A stretch of DNA of 64,000 nt from Streptomyces cellostaticus (GTDB taxonomy: Bacteria; Actinomycetota; Actinomycetes; Streptomycetales; Streptomycetaceae). Location: the NCBI RefSeq assembly GCF_023630175.1, contig NZ_JALLIN010000034.1, forward strand, positions 1 through 64,000. The letters are read 5' to 3'. Shown here in pieces: positions 58,154 through 64,000 of the stretch (within the stretch, counting starts at the first letter, position 1; each line of letters starts with the position of its first letter). The notes under the pieces were generated by a model, which saw nothing but the letters and a program-made list of their open reading frames with translations, was not told the DNA's origin and made no database searches. Made by a program: the position numbers and the translations under genes.

Positions 58154-59386
58154 ATGCATCCGATGGTGAAACCCGCGCTGCGGCGCGGCTGGCGCGACCT
58201 CAACACCGTGCAGTTCGGGATGACCCCGGCGCACGCGATGACACTGGGACCGATGGACACGGCGACCGGCAGCTTCCTGGACCTGCTCAACGGCACCCGC
58301 GGCCTGCCTCTGCTGCGGGACGAGGGCCGGCGCATGGACCTGCCCGACGGCCAGGTCGACGCGCTGCTCGAGCGGCTGGCCCGCGCGGGCCTGCTCGACG
58401 ACACACGCGGCGGCGGTCCGGCCGCCGACGCCCTGCGGGAGCGCACGGACGCCCTGGAGCGGCTGCGCCCCGACCTCGCCTCGCTGACCCTGACCACTCC
58501 GGAGCCGGGCGGCGCGCTCGGCCGGCTCGCCGCCCGCGGCGCGCAGCGCGTGCAGGTGCGCGGGGCGGGGCGGGTCGGAGCGCTGCTGGCGTCGGTGCTG
58601 TCGGGGGCCGGGGTCGGAGAGGTCGACGTACGCGACGTGGGACGCGTCGAGCCGTGGGACGTGGCACCGGGCGGGCTCCCCGCCGACTCGCTGCGCGAAC
58701 GCCGGCAGGACGCGGCGCGGGCGGCGGTGCGCCGCGCGGCCCCTGGCCGGCCCGCCCGCCGCGCCCGCTCCACGCGCGCCGCGGCCGCCGCGAGCGCCGG
58801 CACCGACGATCCCGGCCTCTCCCTCGTGATCATCGCCCCGCGCGACGACGTCGCCGTGCACGCGCCCGACCCGTTCGCCGCCGAACCGCTCCTGGCCTCC
58901 GGCACACCCCATCTGTACACGGGAGTCGTGGAGGGCACGGGCGTCGTCGGGCCCCTCGTCCTGCCGGGCGGGACGAGCTGCGCGGGCTGTCTGCACCAGG
59001 ACCGCGCGGACCGCGATCCGGCGTGGCCCCGGCTGGTCGCCCAGTGGCGATCCGGCAGCGCCCGCCGGGTGGGCGCCTGTGACCTGGCTCTCGCCACAGC
59101 CGTCGCCGGCGTCGCCGCGGCCCACGCCCTCGCCTTCCTCGACGGAGCGTCTCCGTCCAGCGCGGGCACCCGCTGGGAGGTCTCCCTCCCCGGCCTGACC
59201 TGGCATTCCCGGCCGATCTGGCCGCACCCGGCATGCGGATGCGGGGCAGCGGAGAGAGGTAAGGGGGAGCACTCCTCCACGGACGGGGAGCCGCGCGAGA
59301 CAATGGCGGTGCGACGGCCGTCGCCGGCGCGACGACGCGAGGCAGGCGTGTCGCGGCCGACTGGGACTTGGAGGGCGCATGTCTGA
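58154..59386 (+). CDS. ThiF/E1-like protein with N-terminal RRE-like segment (TOMM cyclodehydratase-type)
   Basis: The protein has 410 residues. The first ~85 (LNTVQFGMTPAHAMTLGPMD...SFLDLLNGTRGL...DLPDGQVDALLERLARAGLLDD) resemble the winged-helix leader-peptide-binding start of TOMM cyclodehydratase partners. A Rossmann GAGRVG with an acidic strand end (VDVRDVGRVEPWDV) follows, as in ThiF. The ATP-site arginine finger is not visible, while CAGC and CGCG keep the E1 zinc cysteines. No YcaO or precursor-peptide gene is nearby. The final 40 residues are low-complexity. It overlaps the kinase start by 8 bp. Function unknown. Confidence 0.75.
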   Translation: MHPMVKPALRRGWRDLNTVQFGMTPAHAMTLGPMDTATGSFLDLLNGTRGLPLLRDEGRRMDLPDGQVDALLERLARAGLLDDTRGGGPAADALRERTDALERLRPDLASLTLTTPEPGGALGRLAARGAQRVQVRGAGRVGALLASVLSGAGVGEVDVRDVGRVEPWDVAPGGLPADSLRERRQDAARAAVRRAAPGRPARRARSTRAAAAASAGTDDPGLSLVIIAPRDDVAVHAPDPFAAEPLLASGTPHLYTGVVEGTGVVGPLVLPGGTSCAGCLHQDRADRDPAWPRLVAQWRSGSARRVGACDLALATAVAGVAAAHALAFLDGASPSSAGTRWEVSLPGLTWHSRPIWPHPACGCGAAERGKGEHSSTDGEPRETMAVRRPSPARRREAGVSRPTGTWRAHV

Positions 59387-60749
59387 TCTTCCCCGGAAGG
59401 CGGTCACCCGTACCGCCAAGCTCGCCGCGCTCCCGCTCGGCTTCGCCGGCCGGGCGACCTGGGGGCTGGGCAAGAGGATCGTGGGCGAGTCCGCGGAGAT
59501 CGTCGGCCGGGAGCTGCAACAGCGCACGGCGGAACAGCTCTTCAAGGTCCTCGGCGAGCTCAAGGGCGGGGCCATGAAGTTCGGGCAGGCGATGTCCGTC
59601 TTCGAGTCCGCCCTGCCCGAGGAGATCGCCGGCCCCTACCGCGCGGCGCTCACCAAGCTGCAGGACGCGGCGCCGCCGATGCCGACCCGCACGGTCCACG
59701 CGGTGCTGGAGGAGCGGCTGGGCGCGCAGTGGCGCGAGCTGTTCGTGGAGTTCGAGGACAAGCCGGCGGCCGCGGCCTCCATCGGGCAGGTGCATCGCGC
59801 GGTGTGGCACGACGGCCGTGAGGTGGCGGTCAAGGTGCAGTATCCGGGCGCGGGCGAGGCGCTGCTGTCCGATCTGAACCAACTCAGCCGCTTCGCCCGG
59901 CTGCTGGGGCCGCTGATCCCCGGTATGGACATCAAGCCGCTGATCGCGGAGATGCGGGACCGGGTCTCGGAGGAGCTGGACTACGCACTGGAGGCGCAGG
60001 CCCAGCAGGCACACGCGGAGGAGTTCGCCGACGACCCGGACGTGGTGGTCCCGGCTGTGGTGCACCAGTGCGACCAGGTCCTGGTCACGGAGTGGATCGA
60101 CGGGATCCCGCTGTCGGAGATCATCAATGACGGCACCGAGGAGCAGCGCGACCGGGTCGGCCAGCTCCTGGCCCGCTTCCTCTTCTCCGGCCCCGCCCGC
60201 ACGGGTCTGCTGCACGCCGATCCGCATCCGGGCAACTTCCGTCTGCTGCCCGGCGACCCGGACGGTGACGGCGAGTGGCGCCTGGGCGTGCTGGACTTCG
60301 GCACCGTGGACCGGCTGCCGGGCGGCCTGCCGGAGCCGATAGGCGTCTCGCTGCGAATGACCCTGGACGGCGAGGCGGACCCGGTCTACGAACTGCTGTG
60401 CACGGAAGGGTTCGTCAAGGAGTCCATAGAGCTGGACCCCGACGCGGTCCTCGAATACCTGCTGCCGATCATCGAACCGGCCCGGGTCGAGGCGTTCACC
60501 TTCACCCGCTCGTGGATGCGCAGCCAGGCCGCCCGCATCGCCGACGTCCGGTCTCCCGCCTACCAGCTCGGCAAGCAGCTCAACCTGCCACCGGCCTATC
60601 TGCTGATCCACCGGGTGACGCTCAGCACCATCGGGGTGCTGTGCCAGCTCGGCGCCACGGTGCGGCTGCGGGAGGAACTGGAGGCGTGGCTGCCCGGCTT
60701 CGTCGCCGAGGCCGAGCCGGACGAGGAGGAGCCGGCGGCGGAGGCGTGA
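59379..60749 (+). CDS. ABC1/AarF (UbiB) family atypical kinase
   Basis: The protein has 456 residues. KGGAMKFGQAMSVFESALP (KxGQ motif), KPAAAASIGQVHRAVWHDGREVAVKVQYPG (Ala-rich loop and Lys), LLHADPHPGNFRLLP and VLDFGTVDRL (metal DFG) define the family. Members act in isoprenoid quinone or lipid metabolism and are ATPases more than protein kinases. ATG 59379 lies within the end of the ThiF-like gene, so the two are translationally coupled. Confidence 0.92.
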   Translation: MSDLPRKAVTRTAKLAALPLGFAGRATWGLGKRIVGESAEIVGRELQQRTAEQLFKVLGELKGGAMKFGQAMSVFESALPEEIAGPYRAALTKLQDAAPPMPTRTVHAVLEERLGAQWRELFVEFEDKPAAAASIGQVHRAVWHDGREVAVKVQYPGAGEALLSDLNQLSRFARLLGPLIPGMDIKPLIAEMRDRVSEELDYALEAQAQQAHAEEFADDPDVVVPAVVHQCDQVLVTEWIDGIPLSEIINDGTEEQRDRVGQLLARFLFSGPARTGLLHADPHPGNFRLLPGDPDGDGEWRLGVLDFGTVDRLPGGLPEPIGVSLRMTLDGEADPVYELLCTEGFVKESIELDPDAVLEYLLPIIEPARVEAFTFTRSWMRSQAARIADVRSPAYQLGKQLNLPPAYLLIHRVTLSTIGVLCQLGATVRLREELEAWLPGFVAEAEPDEEEPAAEA

Positions 60750-60764
60750 CGGCCCCGACGCACG

Positions 60765-60800
60765 GCGGGGGCCGGCCCGTTCGGACGGACCGGCCCCCGC
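60765..60800. terminator. bidirectional terminator after the AarF gene
   Basis: GCGGGGGCCGG (60765-60775) pairs perfectly with CCGGCCCCCGC (60790-60800), loop 14 nt, between the AarF gene and the convergent basic-protein gene. Confidence 0.72.
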
Positions 60801-60853
60801 GCTGAAGGCTTCGCCTCCCTCGGCCGGGAGGCCACCGCTTCAGACGTGCTGGA

Positions 60854-61177
60854 TCACTGCATGACGGCCATGGCCAGCGCGCGGCGAGCGCGCATCGAGG
60901 CGCGCTCCGCCCGGCGCTGCATCCGGCGGGCGGTCGCCACGCGTGCGGCCCGGCGCTCCTGCTCGGCGCCGCGCAGCATGTCGTGCATATGCGCACGAGC
61001 CAGGGCTTCTGGGATGAGTTGCATCTCTCGGGTCCTGTTCTGACGCGAGTCGTTCGCGCCGGTGGTGGTGAAGTCTGTGGTCGCGGAGCCTGCGGGCTCG
61101 CTGGTGGACGGCTTCATCGGGGCCTGCTTCTTGGGGTCGTGCGTGAGGGGACGGTCGATGGTTCCTGCGGCGTTCAT
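60854..61177 (-). CDS. small basic helical protein encoded after wblC
   Basis: The 107-residue protein has a polar N-terminal half and a strongly basic helix at the C-terminus (EQERRAARVATARRMQRRAERASMRARRALAMAVMQ). It could bind nucleic acid, but no family is recognised. The ATG overlaps the wblC stop by 4 bp (ATGA), so it is made with WblC. Internal ATG at residue 21 is an alternative start. Confidence 0.68.
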   Translation of the reverse strand: MNAAGTIDRPLTHDPKKQAPMKPSTSEPAGSATTDFTTTGANDSRQNRTREMQLIPEALARAHMHDMLRGAEQERRAARVATARRMQRRAERASMRARRALAMAVMQ

Positions 61178-61542
61178 GCTGTGACCGGGTTCTTGCGCGG
61201 GCGGCCACGCGGCCGCTTCCGGGCGACGACGACACCCTGGACGAACAGTTCGCCACCCCAGACGCCCCAGGGCTCACGCCGCTCCTTCGCACCGGCGAGG
61301 CAGGCCTCCATCAGCGGGCAGGTGCGGCAGAGGGACTTGGCGTACTCGACATCGGCCGGCGACTCGGCGAAGAAGACCTCGGGGTCGTAGGAACGGCAGG
61401 GGACGGGTACGCCGAGGTTCTCGATGGCGTCGTCGAGCGCGGTGAGCGCGGTGAGCGGGATCAAGGTGGAGTCCTCCGTGAGGCCGGGCGGGGGGATGGT
61501 GCGTGAAGGCGGTACGGACGGGGCGTGCGCTTCGAGTTGCAC
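61174..61542 (-). CDS. wblC: WhiB-family regulator WblC (WhiB7 orthologue)
   Basis: The 122-residue protein has cluster cysteines C49, C72, C75 and C81, the turn WGVWGG (92-97) and a C-terminal AT-hook RKRPRGRPRK (109-118), the hallmark of WblC/WhiB7. It activates resistance to ribosome-targeting antibiotics together with the primary sigma factor. GTG 61542 with GAGGAAGACC upstream. A ~600-nt leader with an upstream ORF and an attenuator precedes it. Confidence 0.94.
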   Translation of the reverse strand: MQLEAHAPSVPPSRTIPPPGLTEDSTLIPLTALTALDDAIENLGVPVPCRSYDPEVFFAESPADVEYAKSLCRTCPLMEACLAGAKERREPWGVWGGELFVQGVVVARKRPRGRPRKNPVTA

Positions 61543-61650
61543 GGTTCGGTCTTCCTCGTCTGGTCGTTCCGGCCTGTTGACCGGGCGTCGGCTTGGTACC
61601 GGGTTCTTTTCCTGTCCCGAGGCCCCTTCGCTCCGTCGTCCCCGTTCGGG

Positions 61651-61694
61651 GAAAACAGAAGGGCCGCGGATCCCGGGTGGGGTTCCGCGGCCCT
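61651..61694 (-). terminator. Rho-independent attenuator in the wblC leader
   Basis: AGGGCCGCGGA (minus strand, 61694-61684) pairs perfectly with TCCGCGGCCCT (61670-61660). It is followed by TTCTGTTTTC (61660-61651), a U-rich tract. It is 109 bp before the wblC start and 24 bp after the upstream ORF stop, so it fits transcription attenuation. Confidence 0.82.
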
Positions 61695-61704
61695 GAAGGC
61701 GCCG

Positions 61705-61723
61705 GCCTGATCGGCGATCAGGC
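61705..61723 (-). promoter_or_regulatory. hairpin spanning the uORF stop codon
   Basis: GCCTGATC (61705-61712) and GATCAGGC (61716-61723) form a perfect 8-bp stem with a 3-nt loop. The uORF stop (61718-61720) lies inside it. A ribosome at the stop would melt this hairpin and change folding of the attenuator next to it. Confidence 0.6.
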
Positions 61724-62035
61724 TGGATCACTCCAGGGTTCTGGCCCACGGAAGGCCCACATCAGGTGGTGCTGCGTCGTCTGCTTGCGGAATCCGGCAC
61801 CGGCCGCCGCAAAGACATAGGCATGCGCCTGTGCCACTACCGCTTCCAGTGCCTTCGTCGGTCGCTCATTGCGCTCACGGACGGGAAGGACCGCGAGAGC
61901 AGGGGAGGACGCCGGACGGGCGGCACGAATGCCGGACAGACCGGTGCCCTGGTTCGAGGCGCCGAGAATGCACGTGGAGACGGCCGAGCGATCGGTCATT
62001 TTGGCCGCGCTGATGTTGGTTTCGATGCTGATCAC
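61718..62035 (-). CDS. upstream ORF in the wblC leader
   Basis: This is a 105-codon frame beginning VISIETNISAAKMTDRSAVSTCILGASNQGTGLSG and ending FRGPEPWSDPA. GTG 62035 is preceded by GAGAGGAGG at 9 nt. The peptide has no known domain. Its place between a WblC-type promoter and the attenuator is that of the regulatory uORF described for wblC/whiB7. Slowing of translation by antibiotics is expected to favour read-through. ATG 61999 is an alternative start. Confidence 0.6.
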   Translation of the reverse strand: MISIETNISAAKMTDRSAVSTCILGASNQGTGLSGIRAARPASSPALAVLPVRERNERPTKALEAVVAQAHAYVFAAAGAGFRKQTTQHHLMWAFRGPEPWSDPA

Positions 62036-62145
62036 TGGACTCGCCTCCTCTCGGCGTCTTGGGGACCGGGGCGAACCGATCCATCGGATATGCAAGTACA
62101 ACACGGATTCAGGACCTTGGAGAAGGCCGCCGCTTCCGTGCCTAG

Positions 62146-62175
62146 AACCTATGGGGCCTGCCGGGGCATGTGCAA
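62146..62175 (-). promoter_or_regulatory. wblC promoter with AT-rich WblC-type element
   Basis: On the minus strand, TTGCAC (62175-62170), an 18-bp spacer and TAGGTT (62151-62146) form a primary-sigma promoter. GAAAAAATAG (62185-62176) lies directly upstream of the -35. An AT-rich block at that position is the recognised mark of WhiB7/WblC-activated promoters, so autoactivation is likely. It sits only 14 bp from the uvrD2 stop. Confidence 0.75.
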
Positions 62176-62198
62176 ACTATTTTTTCGACGAGTTCGCA

Positions 62199-64000
62199 TC
62201 AATCGCGCCCGCCGCCCGCCCCGATCTCTTGACCTGCGCAGATGGCCAGAACATCGGCGCCATAACGCTGCAGCTTGCGGGCACGGACACCAGGGATGCG
62301 GGAGAGCCCGGCGGAGTCGTCGGGCCGCGCCTCGGCAATGGCCATCAGGGTGCGGTCGGTGAAGACGCAGAAGTCCGGCTGCCCGCTGCGCTCCGCCTGC
62401 ACCGCACGCCATTCACGCAGCCGCTCGTAGAGTCCCTCGTCCATGTCGGAGGGACAGTCCTCGCAGCGCATCAGCTTCATCTCGCCGGCGTCGCCGAGCG
62501 TGCGGCCGCAGACCCGGCACCGGGCCACGGTGCGCCGGGTGCGCCGGGGCACGGCGGAGGTGCGCGCCGCCGCGCCGCGCTCGACGCCTCCGGCGGCGCC
62601 GGTGCCGGTGCGGCCGGCGGTGGCTGCGGTTCCCGGGCGCAGGCCGTCGAGGAAGCGGCTGGGCCGGCGGGTGTGCCGTCCGCCCGGTGCGCGGGACAGG
62701 GCCCAGGAGAGGTGGAGCCGCTCTCTGGCGCGGGTCACACCGACGTAGAGGAGGCGGCGCTCCTCCTCGATCTGCTCGTCCGTCCTGGCGTAGGTGATCG
62801 GCACCATGCCCTCGGCGATGCCGACGAGGAAGACCACGTCCCACTCCAGTCCCTTGGCCGCGTGCAGGGACGCCAGGGTGACGCCCTGGACGGTCGGGGC
62901 GTGCTGGGCGCCCGCCCGCTCGTCGAGTTCGGCGACGAGGTCCCCGAGGGTGGCGCCGGGGCGGGCGGCGGAGAAGTCCTGGGCGAGGTTGACCAGGGCG
63001 GCCAGGGACTCCCAGCGCTCCCGGACCGCGCCGGAGCCGGCCGGAGGTGTGCTGGTCCAGCCCTCTCCCGACAGCACGGCACGCACCTGCGAGGGCAGGT
63101 CGACGACGTCGTCCAGCAGGGCGTCGTTGCCGCCGAAGCGGGCCGCGCCGCGCAGCGCCACGCCCGCCTTGCGGACCTCGGGCCGGTCGAAGAAGCGCTC
63201 GGCACCCCGTAGCTGGTAGGGGACTCCGGCGTCGGCGAGGGCCTGCTCGTAGGTCTCGGACTGGGAGTTCGTACGGAACAGGACGGCGATCTCGGAGGCC
63301 GCGACACCGGCGTCGATGAGCTCCCGGATACGCCGGGCGGCGCCCTCGGCCTCGGTCGGCTCGTCGGTGTACTCGCTGTAGACGGGCTCGGGTCCCGGCG
63401 CGCGCTGGGAGACCAGTTCCAGCCGGTGGTCGGCGGCGCGGCCGCGGGCCTGGGTGAGCAGGCCGTTGGCGAGGTGCACGACCTGGGGGGTGGAGCGGTA
63501 GTCGCGGATCAGCTTGACGACGGTGGCCCGCGGGTGGCGGGCACGGAAGTCGAGGAGGTGGTCGGGCGTTGCTCCGGTGAACGAGTAGATCGTCTGGCTG
63601 GCGTCTCCGACGACGCAGAGGCTGTCGCGCTCGCCCAGCCAGAGTTCCAGGAGCCGCTGCTGGAGCGGGCTGACGTCCTGGTACTCGTCGACGACGAAGT
63701 GCTGGTACTGGGCACGCACCTGCTCGGCGATGTCGTGCCGGTCCTGGAGGACGGCGACGGTCAGCAGCAGGACGTCCTCGAAGTCGATGACCGCGCGGTT
63801 GCGCTTGAGGTCCTCGTAGGCCGCGTAGACGTGGGCGATCTCCGCCCGGTCGCGCGGGGCCTCCCGGCCGGCCTTCGCAGCCGCGTACGCGTAGTCGGCG
63901 GGGACGGTCTGGGTGACCTTCGACCATTCGATCTCGGCGGTGACGTCCCGCAGCTCGCCCCGGTCGAGGCGGAGCTTGCAGGCTGCGGCCGCGTCGGCGA
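62199..64000 (-). CDS. uvrD2: ATP-dependent DNA helicase UvrD2 (5' part beyond the window)
   Basis: This is the C-terminal ~600 residues of a superfamily 1 helicase; the start lies outside. Motif II VVDEYQDVSPLQQRLL, III GDASQTIYSFTGA, IV LIRDYRSTPQVVHLAN, V TLASLHAAKGLEWDVVFLVG and VI RRLLYVGVTRARERLHLSWA are intact. Then come a zinc-like CRVCGRTL...RCEDC segment and an HRDC domain (REWRAVQAERSGQPDFCVFTDRTLMAIAEARP). The HRDC and tetracysteine define UvrD2 of actinobacteria, which acts in DNA unwinding and repair. Confidence 0.93.
   Translation of the reverse strand, partial: ADAAAACKLRLDRGELRDVTAEIEWSKVTQTVPADYAYAAAKAGREAPRDRAEIAHVYAAYEDLKRNRAVIDFEDVLLLTVAVLQDRHDIAEQVRAQYQHFVVDEYQDVSPLQQRLLELWLGERDSLCVVGDASQTIYSFTGATPDHLLDFRARHPRATVVKLIRDYRSTPQVVHLANGLLTQARGRAADHRLELVSQRAPGPEPVYSEYTDEPTEAEGAARRIRELIDAGVAASEIAVLFRTNSQSETYEQALADAGVPYQLRGAERFFDRPEVRKAGVALRGAARFGGNDALLDDVVDLPSQVRAVLSGEGWTSTPPAGSGAVRERWESLAALVNLAQDFSAARPGATLGDLVAELDERAGAQHAPTVQGVTLASLHAAKGLEWDVVFLVGIAEGMVPITYARTDEQIEEERRLLYVGVTRARERLHLSWALSRAPGGRHTRRPSRFLDGLRPGTAATAGRTGTGAAGGVERGAAARTSAVPRRTRRTVARCRVCGRTLGDAGEMKLMRCEDCPSDMDEGLYERLREWRAVQAERSGQPDFCVFTDRTLMAIAEARPDDSAGLSRIPGVRARKLQRYGADVLAICAGQEIGAGGGRD

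Overview
The window is chromosomal DNA from a Streptomyces species. GC content is about 72% with strong third-position GC bias, and most genes match core actinomycete functions: two WhiB-like proteins, the SigR-RsrA and SigH-type sigma systems, DasR, an epi-isozizaene terpene locus and a cobalamin-riboswitch class Ia ribonucleotide reductase. Gene order matches what I remember of the S. coelicolor region around SCO5190-SCO5250, read in the opposite direction. That comparison is from memory, not from a search. I see no transposase, phage, CRISPR array or rRNA. The only RNA genes are two identical initiator tRNAs.

Left part (1-27 kb). Small enzymes come first: a VOC protein, a DUF952 protein and a DHFR-like reductase divergent from a TetR regulator. 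Next is a family 2B encapsulin locus, with an EshA-like shell and a polyprenyl diphosphate synthase as probable cargo. An amidase, a PLP desulfhydrase/deaminase and a CPA1 antiporter follow. The stress/development block holds an RsbW-like anti-sigma factor, SigH with a BldD-like box, wblE and PdtaS. The aminosugar block holds nagB and dasR with three dre-like boxes, and dasABC/dasD are absent. A DUF3311/SSS permease pair, the B12-riboswitch nrdA-nrdB-nrdS set and the cyc1-CYP170 albaflavenone pair complete this part.

Middle (27-45 kb). This part carries def, a TPR protein, a translationally coupled pair of membrane HD proteins (one intact HD-GYP, one degenerate), and sigR-rsrA with a SigR-type promoter. 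Next come an alpha/beta hydrolase, an SRAP peptidase, an M50 protease, aroA, rsgA, an SMR exporter, a TetR regulator, hisN and a CBS protein. A catalase gene with an apparent +1 frameshift lies divergent from its Fur-family regulator catR. A Sel1/TPR-repeat gene sits between two tRNA-fMet genes.

Right part (45-64 kb). This part has a UPF0182 membrane protein, a PPA1309 protein, a PDZ/Lon-type protease, moaE, an SDR, a DUF2342 metalloprotease coupled to a Nudix hydrolase, a TerD-AIM24 fusion with two AIM24 paralogues, a YgjP-type metallopeptidase, an orphan RRE/ThiF-like protein overlapping an AarF/UbiB kinase gene, and wblC. wblC has a long leader with an upstream ORF and a Rho-independent attenuator. 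The last gene is uvrD2, cut by the window edge.

Regulatory sites found by eye include dre boxes, a BldD box, a CatR-like operator, a SigR promoter, a WblC-type promoter, TetR operators and many long GC-rich terminators. Protein-family calls rest on motifs and memory of homologues. No alignment or search was run.
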